From Balneolaceae bacterium UBA7797 (GTDB lineage: Bacteria; Bacteroidota; Rhodothermia; Balneolales; Balneolaceae), in the NCBI GenBank assembly GCA_002480645.1, contig DLCN01000019.1, positions 1-64,000 of the forward strand: 64,000 nt of DNA, in the 5' to 3' direction. Numbering within the stretch: position 1 is the first letter of the stretch; every line of letters begins with the position of its first letter. The translations under genes were made by a program, and so were the position numbers. Positions 35,976-45,902 of this stretch are shown piece after piece. The notes beneath the pieces were generated by a model that searched no databases, was not told the DNA's origin, and saw only the letters and a program-made list of their open reading frames with translations.

Positions 35976-38900
35976 TTATTTGATCAGCAACATCTTACCG
36001 GTTCTGACCTTTCCTGATGCTTCTAATCGATAGATATAAAAACCACTTGAATAATTACTTGCCTCCCAACGGTAGGAATAACTACCTGCTACCAATTTCT
36101 CATTTACCAGACTGGAGACCTTCCTTCCAAGCATATCGTATACAGTCAACCTTGTAAAAGAACTCTGTGGCAGATCAAAACTGATCTGTGTAGAAGGATT
36201 AAATGGATTGGGATAATTTTGGTATAAGTGAAAAGAATCAGGGATCTGCTTGTCCTCATCATCCACAGAAACTATACTGCCATTCACTGCTCCGGGACTA
36301 CCTCCTAAGTCGATGGACGTGGCCCAGTTTACAGGATCGGCATTATCTGCCTCCGCATTTACCAGTTCAAGAGTATACCCGGTTCCGTCTGGTCCACTTG
36401 GCCATGGGTCTTCATCGTCGTATTGTAATGAATCGATCAAAGCTCCTGATTGATCGAATAAGCGAACCTGATCACTACCTCCGGCCAAACCAAACCCCAT
36501 ATCTCCAATAGGAGTTACAGAACTTACCACACTTTCGAACTGTGCTTTATCCTGTGCAACGACCAGATATGAATTTGCAGCAATGGTGGTCCCGGATTCG
36601 AATATAAATTCATGTTCGTCATCCTCATCTTTCAGTACCCACCCTTCTATATTCACAGAGCTTGCTCCGGGATTGTACAATTCAACCCAATCGCCGGGAT
36701 CATTATCATCAGCACCATTGTACATTATCTCATTTATCACAATCTCACTGCCGGCTCCACTGGCCACTTCAAATACTGCCTTAACAGAACTACCGGGAAG
36801 TATCTGAATGGATGATTCAGTGCTATTACTTGCCCCGGTCCATTGCTTAAACTGATATCCCTTTTGAGGAATTGCAGTGACTTCTACCGGCATATTCCCG
36901 AAATATTTCCCGCTCCACGGATACGTATCAGGCTTTAATCTGTTTACTTTAATTTGTCCTGCCTCAACATTCGATACGTTTACTGTAAGTTCTGTTAATT
37001 CATCGAGCCCAAATCTGTTTCTGAAGTGATTTTCAACATATTGTGGACGATACCTGGCAAAATATTTCAATGTAACGAGGTCTCCTTCCCACGTTTCCTC
37101 ACTGGCGCCCCATCTGTTTATCTGATTAGGGATCTCATCAGCTATTTTTGAGGATAGGGAATCTATAAACTTTGCTACGTTATACGGGTCGAAATTTGTA
37201 TTGAGCAGATCTGCCATTCTATTCACAAACTTCTGTACAAAAATATCGCTGGTAACCATTTTGCGAAGAATAAAAGTTGACCAGGATGGATTTGGCCAAT
37301 TAGGTCCGTTAGGTTCAAGCGCAAATTCAAGCGTGTTATGATCTGTGTGCCCTCCATAATTGAGATGGAAGCCAAAGTCCGTATCATACAAGATCCATCT
37401 GAATTTTCCGGTCTCGCTACGTTCTCTCCAGAACTTGATATTATTTCCCGGCCAGTCTGTGTTAGCGTAATAGATCTGCGCAACCATATAATCGATATAA
37501 TTTTCTATATCAACCATATTTTCCACTTCGGCATAGACCAGAGGATCAGACAAGTCATTACTTTCGAGGTACTGTATCAATTCCCTGTACTTTTCATTGG
37601 TTCCGTGAATCACCCAACCATCACCTTCAAGCAGATCAATATTTTCAGAGTTTGCATTACTGTTCGACTCAATAAAATGCTCGTTCACTTTTTCACGAAT
37701 ATTATAAATACCCCAATATTCTCCATTCAGATACAGCACCGCAGGGCGGAAAGCCTGCAGATCTATATCGATATCTGATACTAATGAACTCATGAGTCCA
37801 TCTCTGAAATGTGAGCTACCCTGCGAGGTCATATCATTACCGGCATTCCTTAAAACCAGGGCTTGAAATTTATCAATATCCTTAGCTTCAAAAAGCTTGT
37901 ATTCCAGCTCATTCGCTCCGTAGTTACTTCTGAAAAATACTGAAAATGATTTCTGTGGATTTCCTCTGCTGCAACCACCAAATATCTTGATCCCGGCACC
38001 GGTATTAAATCCGGAACTCCCATCAGTTTCGATCAACTCTATGTTTGCCGGCCTTTCCCAGTCCTGATTCCAGTTTACAGGAGTATCAGTACAATTTCCG
38101 GAAACTCCATTGGTCCCGTCAGTGTATATACCGTACCCATCATCCCACAGATTCCCCGGTGCAGTAGAAATGGATACAATCGGCAGGTCATGTCCTTCAC
38201 CAATAATATAAGTATGTGTAACTACCGGGCTTGGTAACTTCCCCTCCTGAATTGTTCTGAACCGAAGAGTAAAGGTCTTAGAGATGTAACGGGCATTTAC
38301 ACCATATTTTAAACCCGTACTAAGTGGCTCGCTACCGTCTACCGTAAAATAGATATGATCGGCATAGGTAGTATCTGCTAAGGATAAGTAAAATGGCTCA
38401 TTGTAGGTGCCGGAAACTAAACTAAGCTCCGGTGCCGGTAAACGTTCATCATACCCATATTCCGCATTTTCATTAAGTGGACTAGGCTCCGAGAATATGC
38501 GCCAATCTCCGGTATTTGAAAGCCGACCGTATGACTCATCCACCAATAATTCAGGATAACTAACGGAATCGGCCACCACCGAATCCGGTGTCGTTAAATA
38601 GACGGTTTCGCCACCAGCACTTAATTTGAAATTTAAATGCGGATAAACGACCTGAAATTCCTCCAGCTGGATCTCACCAGCCACCCCTCTAGATTCAGAA
38701 TTTAGGGTTTCTGTTCCAATACTGAGAAATGGAATCAGAGTAAGATCTGATGAATTTGTGCTACTATTATGCATTTGTATAGCCAGCACATTTTCACCTT
38801 CAACCAGAAAATCCTTAAAATTATCAATGAAATAACCCTCCAGCTCTTCCCCTCTTATTAATTTTGGCTCTGTATAAAAGCTCGCGAATGCATCGTATGG

Positions 38901-39545
38901 AAGAGGAGCCTCCCCGGTTATATTTTCCCGGGCAATTTCAACACCATTAATGTAAGCGATAAAACCATCATCAAAATCGATATGAAGTAGTAGCCGCTTC
39001 ACAGCATTCAGATCTTCGATCATAAAAGTGGTTCTGCTAAAGACCGCTCCGGTTCCTGCAGGAACTGTAGTTGCATCATCATTATCGCCATAGCCGATCC
39101 CAAAAATTCCATCTTCCCACAATCTGTCATCAAAAGTTTTATTGATCCAATAATCAGGGGTACTGTAATTTGGGATTATATATCGGGTGGCATCCCCATT
39201 TCTTATCACGGTTTCCCAATAAGAGGTGTACCCGCTAATATCTTTATCTGAGGCAAACATAAGATAGTATTCACCCGGTGACAGTTCGGTTTCGGGTAAG
39301 GTATATTTAAACAGATCATCCCCTTCATCCGATATCCCGTAACCTGATAAGTCAATGATTGTATCTCCCGCATTATATAACTCTATCCAATCCGGAAACT
39401 CCCCTTCTTCATCTGCTACAATACTTTTATTACTTGCAGAAAGTTCGTTGATCTGAAGTTGAGCATACGCCTTCTCTGTGGTAGAAACTAACCCAATGAA
39501 TAGCACTAAGAGAGACAGGCTTTTTATTGCTGATCTAATATCCAT
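35976..39545 (-). CDS. Giant secreted CotH-kinase protein with two lamin-tail domains
   Basis: The 1189-residue exoprotein begins with a signal peptide (1-28) and a lamin-tail domain (about 30-110, INELSASNK, DWIELYNAGD). A jelly-roll-like region with DDGFIAYINGVEIAREN follows, then a chitobiase-C-like module (IYFTVDGSEPLS) and the CotH domain (about 455-790). CotH features include QKSFSVFFRSNYG, LNGEYWGIYNIREK, NTDWPGNNIKFWRE and WILYDTDFGF. After that come a divergent InlB-B-type repeat (GYQFKQWTG), a second lamin-tail domain (EIVINEIMYNG, DWVELYNPG) and the sorting domain from 1107 ending GKMLLIK. It is the largest of three CotH proteins here. Kinase targets are unknown. Confidence 0.88.
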   Translation of the reverse strand: MDIRSAIKSLSLLVLFIGLVSTTEKAYAQLQINELSASNKSIVADEEGEFPDWIELYNAGDTIIDLSGYGISDEGDDLFKYTLPETELSPGEYYLMFASDKDISGYTSYWETVIRNGDATRYIIPNYSTPDYWINKTFDDRLWEDGIFGIGYGDNDDATTVPAGTGAVFSRTTFMIEDLNAVKRLLLHIDFDDGFIAYINGVEIARENITGEAPLPYDAFASFYTEPKLIRGEELEGYFIDNFKDFLVEGENVLAIQMHNSSTNSSDLTLIPFLSIGTETLNSESRGVAGEIQLEEFQVVYPHLNFKLSAGGETVYLTTPDSVVADSVSYPELLVDESYGRLSNTGDWRIFSEPSPLNENAEYGYDERLPAPELSLVSGTYNEPFYLSLADTTYADHIYFTVDGSEPLSTGLKYGVNARYISKTFTLRFRTIQEGKLPSPVVTHTYIIGEGHDLPIVSISTAPGNLWDDGYGIYTDGTNGVSGNCTDTPVNWNQDWERPANIELIETDGSSGFNTGAGIKIFGGCSRGNPQKSFSVFFRSNYGANELEYKLFEAKDIDKFQALVLRNAGNDMTSQGSSHFRDGLMSSLVSDIDIDLQAFRPAVLYLNGEYWGIYNIREKVNEHFIESNSNANSENIDLLEGDGWVIHGTNEKYRELIQYLESNDLSDPLVYAEVENMVDIENYIDYMVAQIYYANTDWPGNNIKFWRERSETGKFRWILYDTDFGFHLNYGGHTDHNTLEFALEPNGPNWPNPSWSTFILRKMVTSDIFVQKFVNRMADLLNTNFDPYNVAKFIDSLSSKIADEIPNQINRWGASEETWEGDLVTLKYFARYRPQYVENHFRNRFGLDELTELTVNVSNVEAGQIKVNRLKPDTYPWSGKYFGNMPVEVTAIPQKGYQFKQWTGASNSTESSIQILPGSSVKAVFEVASGAGSEIVINEIMYNGADDNDPGDWVELYNPGASSVNIEGWVLKDEDDEHEFIFESGTTIAANSYLVVAQDKAQFESVVSSVTPIGDMGFGLAGGSDQVRLFDQSGALIDSLQYDDEDPWPSGPDGTGYTLELVNAEADNADPVNWATSIDLGGSPGAVNGSIVSVDDEDKQIPDSFHLYQNYPNPFNPSTQISFDLPQSSFTRLTVYDMLGRKVSSLVNEKLVAGSYSYRWEASNYSSGFYIYRLEASGKVRTGKMLLIK

Positions 39546-39684
39546 ATGTATTCCGCCTGAAAATTCCTTTATACCTGAATTTACTTTTTTAACATGAAAA
39601 AAGAAGTCATTTTCAGTAATAATTATTCCCGCAAATTACTGTAATTGCTAATAATTTTTCTCACCGTCAGGATGTGTGTGATAT

Positions 39685-39714
39685 AAAAAAAGCCTTCCAA
39701 TTTGGAAGGCTTTT
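39685..39714 (-). terminator. Intrinsic terminator of enolase gene
   Basis: A 12-bp perfect stem (39688-39699 with 39703-39714, core GCCTTCCA/TGGAAGGC) has a 3-nt loop and is followed on the minus strand by a run of T. It lies 22 bp beyond the enolase stop codon. The symmetric A/T flanks also allow function in the other direction. Confidence 0.92.
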
Positions 39715-39736
39715 AAACAACGAATAGCTATTGCTA

Positions 39737-41026
39737 TTACTTAAGGCCAAATGCGTCGTGACCCAGGAAGATCGCTGAATCGCCAAGTTCTTCCTCAATA
39801 CGCAGAAGCTGATTGTATTTTGCAATACGATCTGTTCGGCTCATTGATCCTGTTTTGATCTGACCTGCATTGGTTGCCACAGCCAGGTCGGCAATGGTCA
39901 CATCTTCTGTTTCACCGGAGCGATGAGAGATCACAGCGGTATAGCTGTTTTTGTGAGCCATCTCAATCGCATCCAAGGTTTCAGTAAGGGTACCGATCTG
40001 ATTTACTTTGATGAGAATAGAGTTTGCCACTCCCATCTCGATACCGGTAGCGAGACGCTCGGTATTAGTAACAAACAGGTCATCACCAACCAGCTGAACT
40101 TTATCGCCGATCGCTTCAGTTAGTTTTTTCCAGGCATCCCAATCATTTTCAGCCATGCCATCTTCGATTGAAATGATCGGATATTTATCTACCCAATTGC
40201 TCCAGAATTCAACCATTGCATCGGTATCCTTTTTAGAACCATCACTCCATTTGAATTCATAAAGACCGGTTTCTGCGTTATAAAATTCTGAGGTAGCAGG
40301 ATCCAGAGCGATAAGCACGTCATCTTTTGGAGTATACCCGGCTTTCTCAATTGCAGTCATGATCACTTCCAACGCTTCTTCATTGGATTTCAGGTTTGGA
40401 GCAAATCCACCTTCATCACCTACCGCAGTGCTGTATCCTTTGCCTGCGAGTACTTTTTTCAGGTTATGGAATACTTCAGCACCAATTTGAAGGGCATGTG
40501 AGAATGAGGTTGCCCCTGCAGGCATGATCATAAATTCCTGAAGATCCACACTATTATCAGCGTGAGAACCACCATTGATGATATTCATCATTGGTAATGG
40601 CATTACTTTAGAATTTACACCACCTACATATCTCCATAAAGGCAATCCTAATTCGCTGGCAGCTGCTTTTGCACACGCCATTGAAACACCTAAAATGGCA
40701 TTGGCACCTAATTTGCCTTTATTTTTAGTTCCATCTAATTCAAGAAGAAGAGCATCCAGGTCGGTTTGATTAAATACCGGTAGTCCTCTTAATTCATTTG
40801 CGATCACAGTATTAACATTTTCTACTGCCTGAGTTACTCCTTTACCCAGAAATACCGCCTTGTCTCCGTCACGTAATTCTACGGCTTCGTGCTCGCCGGT
40901 TGATGCCCCTGATGGCACAGCAGCGCGTCCCAGTGCTCCGGAATCAAGAATAACATCTACCTCTACTGTTGGGTTACCGCGAGAATCAATTATCTGGCGT
41001 GCAACTACATCTTCTATAAAACTCAT
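39737..41026 (-). CDS. eno: Enolase
   Basis: The 429-residue glycolytic enzyme converts 2-phosphoglycerate to phosphoenolpyruvate. Visible landmarks are ARQIIDSRGNPTVEVD at the start, the GASTGEHEA loop, GDEGGFAPN, IALDPATSEFY, LVGDDLFVTN and SHRSGETED at 367-375. Size and sequence are those of a normal bacterial enolase. It is a single-gene unit with its own terminator. The gene on the other side is divergent. Confidence 0.99.
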   Translation of the reverse strand: MSFIEDVVARQIIDSRGNPTVEVDVILDSGALGRAAVPSGASTGEHEAVELRDGDKAVFLGKGVTQAVENVNTVIANELRGLPVFNQTDLDALLLELDGTKNKGKLGANAILGVSMACAKAAASELGLPLWRYVGGVNSKVMPLPMMNIINGGSHADNSVDLQEFMIMPAGATSFSHALQIGAEVFHNLKKVLAGKGYSTAVGDEGGFAPNLKSNEEALEVIMTAIEKAGYTPKDDVLIALDPATSEFYNAETGLYEFKWSDGSKKDTDAMVEFWSNWVDKYPIISIEDGMAENDWDAWKKLTEAIGDKVQLVGDDLFVTNTERLATGIEMGVANSILIKVNQIGTLTETLDAIEMAHKNSYTAVISHRSGETEDVTIADLAVATNAGQIKTGSMSRTDRIAKYNQLLRIEEELGDSAIFLGHDAFGLK

Positions 41027-41162
41027 TTTATCTCCATTTTGTTAGTTCGATAAGTAAGACGGCTTAAAATACCACGATTTATCATGTACATAAAGCCATT
41101 GATCAATAAGATTTTGTAAATTAGCTGTGCATTGTAAATTTTAAATAAACTCCAGCAAAAAT

Positions 41163-41861
41163 TTGACGCTAGCTCATCCCTGGATCATCCTGTTTGATAT
41201 TGATGGGACTCTCCTTACAGTAGATTCCAGCTTTAACCGACCGTTGTTGCGCAGTATTATCAACGATCTTAACATAGATTATCCGGATATGGAATCGGAC
41301 CCTTTCTCGGGCAGAACTGATTTCGACATTCTTACTTCATTTCTGGTAAATCACGATTATGATAGAGATCTGTACGAAACCTTCAAGCAACTTTATTTAA
41401 AACGTCTTGAAAAAGAAATTACTGAAGAGCATGTGCTGCGTCACAATCATGTGGATGAGTTGATCGAATTCTTTTCAAGGCCCGAATTTATAACCGGGCT
41501 GCTTACCGGTAATTACCCGGATGCTGCCGTGATAAAATTAAAAGCCGCAGGTATTCATCATGAATTCTCATTCGGAGCATTTGGAGAGCACCATAAAGAC
41601 CGTAATAGGCTCCCCCATCTTGCAATCAGCACCATCAAAGAAATGCTCGAGATAGAACCCGATCCTGAAAAGTTTATAGTTATCGGTGACACTCCGCGTG
41701 ATATCTTATGTGCCAAACACGCCAATATGAAAAGCGTAGCCGTTACAACCGGAAACTTCTCTAAAGAAGAATTAGCAGCTTATGAACCTGATCTGATCCT
41801 TAATGATCTTGGTTATCCGGAAAAATGGGTAAAAGATCTAACAGGCTTGGATTTCGCCTAA
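41163..41861 (+). CDS. HAD-superfamily hydrolase
   Basis: The 232-residue phosphatase has motif I FDIDGT at 11-16 (nucleophile and acid/base aspartates), motif II TGLLTGN, a lysine region (AVIKLKAAGI) and motif IV VIGDTPRDILCAKHANM. It resembles phosphoglycolate-phosphatase-like enzymes with a helical cap (about 20-95). The start is a TTG directly before the conserved strand. Its stop codon overlaps by 4 bp with the stop of the convergent outer-membrane protein gene. The substrate is unknown. Confidence 0.88.
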   Translation: MTLAHPWIILFDIDGTLLTVDSSFNRPLLRSIINDLNIDYPDMESDPFSGRTDFDILTSFLVNHDYDRDLYETFKQLYLKRLEKEITEEHVLRHNHVDELIEFFSRPEFITGLLTGNYPDAAVIKLKAAGIHHEFSFGAFGEHHKDRNRLPHLAISTIKEMLEIEPDPEKFIVIGDTPRDILCAKHANMKSVAVTTGNFSKEELAAYEPDLILNDLGYPEKWVKDLTGLDFA

Positions 41862-42682
41862 TCCCACATCCATCCGAATATAAAGGTGATCTGGGCTGAT
41901 CCGAAATACTTTGTAGGATCGTGAGACGGCTGTACATCGTATTGACCATCACCATTCTCATCCACCAGACTTCCGTTAGTGTCATACACCGGCTCAAAGG
42001 GTTCCATGATCTGTAAACCATCTTTAAAATAATAGAAGGTATACCCGAACTGAAAAGTTTGTAAGGATGCGAAATTATCTCCAAAATCAATGCCGAGTAT
42101 GAGGTCTCCGGTCCAGCCCCGTTTCCACTCGAAATCTTTCCATCCTGAAAAAATATCATAATTTGGTTCATAGGCTCCAAATTCGGCTACCGATACATTA
42201 GCATCCCGGAATCCATTCCCGTTATAATCCTTGAAATAGGGAAACGTTACAGCCATGCTAGGACCAAAAGACATGGCCGTGTGAAATCTGAAATTGTCTG
42301 AAACTTGCTTAGCAAAAAATCTGCGTTTTAAGCCAACTGTAACCGGAAAAGTAACTACCCGTTTGTACTTGCTTGGAATAGTACGCCCACCGGTGAAATA
42401 ATAATCAATGTATGTTTGTTCTCGTGGATCCCTTAACCCGGCTATTTCCAGATTCAGCAATGCTTCTGTATAAGGACTAACCCCTTTTCGCAGCTGAACT
42501 CCTGTTCCAAAACCGAAATCGCTAAGCCCGAATATGAATCCTAACCCGGTTTTATACCCTTCATCATACAGATTCTTAGGATTCTCAACCGTTTGCAGCT
42601 CAGGCTCACCATATTGGGCGTATGCGGAACTTTGCACTACGATGAGTGTAAGTAATGATAAAACAATACTAATTTTCTTCAT
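41858..42682 (-). CDS. Outer-membrane beta-barrel-like protein
   Basis: The 274-residue protein has a signal peptide (about 1-22, ending AYAQ). The mature part is a series of amphipathic strands (for example FIFGLSDFGFGTGVQL, FPVTVGLKRRFFA and FGYTFYYF) ending in FIFGWMWD, typical of an outer-membrane barrel. A loop near residue 240 is Asp/Asn-rich (DENGDGQYD), possibly calcium-binding. I do not recognise the family. It overlaps the convergent HAD gene by 4 bp at the 3' ends. Confidence 0.75.
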   Translation of the reverse strand: MKKISIVLSLLTLIVVQSSAYAQYGEPELQTVENPKNLYDEGYKTGLGFIFGLSDFGFGTGVQLRKGVSPYTEALLNLEIAGLRDPREQTYIDYYFTGGRTIPSKYKRVVTFPVTVGLKRRFFAKQVSDNFRFHTAMSFGPSMAVTFPYFKDYNGNGFRDANVSVAEFGAYEPNYDIFSGWKDFEWKRGWTGDLILGIDFGDNFASLQTFQFGYTFYYFKDGLQIMEPFEPVYDTNGSLVDENGDGQYDVQPSHDPTKYFGSAQITFIFGWMWD

Positions 42683-42831
42683 TTGAAGGCATATTAATTT
42701 TCAGATCGGTAGTATAACAAAGATTGAACGAAAAAAACTTCATTTTCTTATTGCCTTAAGTATATATCATGTTATTTTCCCGTCGATTTTAAAGATACGT
42801 ATCGCAGAACAAAAAGCAGACCGATAACGGA

Positions 42832-43218
42832 ATGAATTCACACACTACATATTTAGTCTTTGGCCCCTCTCAAACATTAAGCCGGATGGCTCCGAAATTG
42901 TTTGAAGAGTACGCCCCCAAATTCCTTTATACCCGCGAATTTGACAACCTTCCTGACAAATTCTATGTAGCTGTATATGAGGAATATGAAAAGCAGATCA
43001 ATTCGAGCGTTACGTTGACCTGCATTTTTGAGAATAATGCAAAACTCAATAAGATCCTGCTAAAGAAAACCGGTGGTCGCATGGGCTTTAGGGGTAGTTC
43101 GCTGTCCGAAGAGCAGAATGTCGAAACATCCGTAATGGATTTTATTTTCGACTTCGCCAAAAGATATGGACTTACCGTACAGGAAGAACGCGTTTCTGAC
43201 ACTCCCGAAGAAGATTAA
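42832..43218 (+). CDS. Hypothetical protein upstream of prmC
   Basis: I do not recognise this 128-residue protein. It has no signal peptide or membrane helix, is mixed alpha/beta by appearance (TYLVFGPSQTL, FYVAVYEEYE) and ends in an acidic tail (SDTPEED). Its stop is 2 bp before the prmC start, so the two are translationally close and co-transcribed. Codon use and position support a real gene. Confidence 0.75.
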   Translation: MNSHTTYLVFGPSQTLSRMAPKLFEEYAPKFLYTREFDNLPDKFYVAVYEEYEKQINSSVTLTCIFENNAKLNKILLKKTGGRMGFRGSSLSEEQNVETSVMDFIFDFAKRYGLTVQEERVSDTPEED

Positions 43219-43220
43219 CC

Positions 43221-44093
43221 ATGCCTAAGCCCCCCACCGATTGGACGGTGTTGTCCATGTTGGAGTGGGCAACTTCATATTTTGAGGAGAAAGGAATTGA
43301 TAACGGGCGATTCAGTATTGAATGGTTACTTGCCGAATTGCTACAAGTTAAAAGATTGGATCTCTACCTGTTATTCGATCGCCCTCTCACTCAGGAAGAA
43401 CTGGAAGAATTGCGACCGCTCGTAAAACGACGTGCATCTCATGAGCCTCTGCAATATATAACCGGCGAAACGGATTTTTATAATTGCCGGATCAAAGTTA
43501 CCCCTGATGTGTTAATTCCACGCCCTGAAACTGAGGAACTTGTAGATTATATTCTTCGGTCGGTTAGCAGACAGAATTCCCTGAACTGCCTCGATATTGG
43601 AACAGGTTCGGGATGCATTCCAATTTCATTAAAGAAAGAAAATCCTCATTGGGAGCTTTCGGCCACCGATATTTCAACTGAAGCTTTACAAATAGCCCGA
43701 TCGAATGCCGATTTAAATGATACAGAGGTACACTTCGTTCAGGATAGTATTTTAGAACCAGCTGCCTTTGCCTCTACCGATATTTTCGATGTAATCATAT
43801 CTAATCCCCCCTACATACTCCCGAACGAAAAAGATTCTCTGGATCGTGAGGTAAAAGATTATGAACCGGAGCTTGCATTATTCTGCAAGTCAACCAAACA
43901 GATCTACGGAGCTATCAGGAGTTTTGCTGAGCTCCATTTAAAAAGATCAGGACAATTATTTCTCGAGATCCATGAACATTATAGTGAAGAGGTATTATCC
44001 CTGTTTACGGATGAAAATTGGTCTGCCGAGGTTGTAGAAGACTTCAATAATAAGCCCCGGTTTATTCACGCCACATATGTGAAGAATTTGTGA
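43221..44093 (+). CDS. prmC: Peptide chain release factor N5-glutamine methyltransferase
   Basis: The 290-residue enzyme methylates the GGQ glutamine of release factors 1 and 2. The N-terminal helical domain (about 1-80) is followed by VLIPRPETEELVDY, SAM motif I LDIGTGSGCIPISL (124-137) and the NPPY active-site motif (195-198) in DVIISNPPYI. Size matches bacterial PrmC. It is second in a two-gene unit and precedes the DnaA-box region, which separates it from dnaA. Confidence 0.95.
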   Translation: MPKPPTDWTVLSMLEWATSYFEEKGIDNGRFSIEWLLAELLQVKRLDLYLLFDRPLTQEELEELRPLVKRRASHEPLQYITGETDFYNCRIKVTPDVLIPRPETEELVDYILRSVSRQNSLNCLDIGTGSGCIPISLKKENPHWELSATDISTEALQIARSNADLNDTEVHFVQDSILEPAAFASTDIFDVIISNPPYILPNEKDSLDREVKDYEPELALFCKSTKQIYGAIRSFAELHLKRSGQLFLEIHEHYSEEVLSLFTDENWSAEVVEDFNNKPRFIHATYVKNL

Positions 44094-44438
44094 AAGTTCA
44101 AGCCTGAAGAAGTGTAAAATTTTACCCAAAATAAAATGTGGATAACTTGTGGAAAAAAAATACAGCATAACTTCACTCCGCCTATACCCTGTTCTTTCGC
44201 ATGTTAGGGCAATGTTATGCCAAGTCAAGTTAATTTTGATGAATCATAGAAATATTTTTTATCTCATTGGGCCGCAATAGATTATCCGCAATTAATAAAT
44301 GTGGATAACTTTTCAATATCAGTTACATCCGCGTTTGACAAGTCGCCGATAATTCATCATTTTCTGCCAGCGAAACGGTTTGAGAGGGTAATTGTGGTTG
44401 TGGATAACTGTACTCGCTCATCGAATTTTTAAAGATCA
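44094..44438. other. oriC: Candidate chromosomal origin (DnaA-box cluster)
   Basis: This 345-bp AT-rich region upstream of dnaA has no ORF. It contains three perfect DnaA boxes in the same orientation, TGTGGATAA at 44137-44145, 44300-44308 and 44399-44407. There is a one-mismatch box on the other strand (TTATCCGCA, 44282-44290) and relaxed copies such as TGTGGAAAA (44148-44156). An AT-rich stretch around 44220-44280 could be the unwinding element. The cluster may be oriC, dnaA autoregulation sites, or both. Confidence 0.7.
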
Positions 44439-45902
44439 TTGGAGGAAGATTTAAAATTGCAAATGGATACGGCTGTAGCGGCCTGGGATAAATGCCTAGA
44501 GATTATTAAAGACAACATTAGTTATCAAAAATTTAAATCATGGTTTGAACCTATCAAACCCATTAATCTTACCGATAACACCTTAACCATTCAGGTACCA
44601 AGTCAGTTTTGGTACGAATGGCTGGAAGAGCACTACTACAACATGTTGCGATCTACTCTGGCAAAAGTACTTGGCCCGGAGGGAAAATTAGAGTATAGTG
44701 TACTTATGGAGAAATCCGATCATTTTGAAAACAACCGTTCTGTGCGCCTTCCACAACGCCCAATGCCACCGGTGCAGGACCAACACATGAGCGGATATCC
44801 GGAATATTCTCCCGAACGCATTGAAAATCCATTTGTGATACCCGGAATCAGGAAAACCAAGATCGATTCCAATCTGAACAGCTCCTACGTTTTCGAACGC
44901 TATATAGAAGGTGATTGTAATCGCCTTGCCCGTTCGGCTGCCATGGCTATTGCTGACAATCCGGGAAGTAACTCGTTTAATCCATTTTTCATCTACGGTC
45001 CTACCGGTCTAGGAAAAACACATTTGGTTCAAAGCATCGGCAACCGGATCAAACAGAAGTTCGGAGATGAGAAGTCAGTGCTTTATATATCTTCTGAAGC
45101 ATTCACAAATGAGTTCGTTCACGCGATCAGAAATAACCGGGCCAGTGAATTTTCAATGTTCTATCGCAATATTGATGTATTGATCGTGGATGATATTCAG
45201 TTCTTTAGTGGCAAAGAAAAAACACAGGAAGAGTTCTTCCATATTTTCAACGCCCTCCATCAGGATGGAAAACAAATTATATTGAGCAGTGATCGCGCTC
45301 CAAAAGATGTACCTGACATTGAAGAACGTCTGATCTCCCGTTTCAGCTGGGGATTAAGTGCCGACCTCCAAATGCCGGAATATGAAACCCGATATGCGAT
45401 CCTGGAACGAAAAGCCAATGACAATGGCATAGAGCTGGATCCTGAGATCATTGAGTTTATCGCCCACAATTTCAAATCTAATGTGCGGGACTTAGAAGGA
45501 GCCATCATTAAGATGCTGGCCCATGCTTCTCTTCAAAATATCGACGATATCGACCTTGCGATGGCAAAACGTGTACTTAAAGACATGGTTAAAGAGTCGC
45601 ACACTCAGATCTCGATTGAATCAATTCAGAATTACGTATGTGATTACTTCGGTATCGATACCAATAAAGTTCGTGAGAAGACCCGTAAACAGGAAATTGT
45701 GGAAGCACGCCAGATCGCCATGTATTTATCGAAACACTTCACAAAATCCAGCCTGAAGACTATTGGACTGCATTTTGGTGGACGTGATCATTCAACAGTA
45801 ATTCATGCTATTTCTACTGTTGAAGAGCGTATTTCCACCAGTCCTAAGCACAAACGCATAGTTGAGGAATTGCATCAGCGCATAGAAGTAGCCACCCTTT
45901 AA
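44439..45902 (+). CDS. dnaA: Chromosomal replication initiator DnaA
   Basis: The 487-residue initiator has domain I (about 9-90, WDKCLEIIKDNISYQKFKSWF), a linker, and an AAA+ domain with Walker A GPTGLGKT (187-194) and Walker B LIVDDIQFF. A sensor/arginine-finger region (ERLISRFSWGL) and domain IV with the DNA-binding signature GGRDHSTV close the protein. The TTG start gives 487 residues; an ATG at 44463 would give 479 and is a good alternative because domain I begins just after it. It leads a tight operon with folB, folK, a deoxynucleoside kinase and two small genes. dnaN is not next to it. Confidence 0.97.
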   Translation: MEEDLKLQMDTAVAAWDKCLEIIKDNISYQKFKSWFEPIKPINLTDNTLTIQVPSQFWYEWLEEHYYNMLRSTLAKVLGPEGKLEYSVLMEKSDHFENNRSVRLPQRPMPPVQDQHMSGYPEYSPERIENPFVIPGIRKTKIDSNLNSSYVFERYIEGDCNRLARSAAMAIADNPGSNSFNPFFIYGPTGLGKTHLVQSIGNRIKQKFGDEKSVLYISSEAFTNEFVHAIRNNRASEFSMFYRNIDVLIVDDIQFFSGKEKTQEEFFHIFNALHQDGKQIILSSDRAPKDVPDIEERLISRFSWGLSADLQMPEYETRYAILERKANDNGIELDPEIIEFIAHNFKSNVRDLEGAIIKMLAHASLQNIDDIDLAMAKRVLKDMVKESHTQISIESIQNYVCDYFGIDTNKVREKTRKQEIVEARQIAMYLSKHFTKSSLKTIGLHFGGRDHSTVIHAISTVEERISTSPKHKRIVEELHQRIEVATL

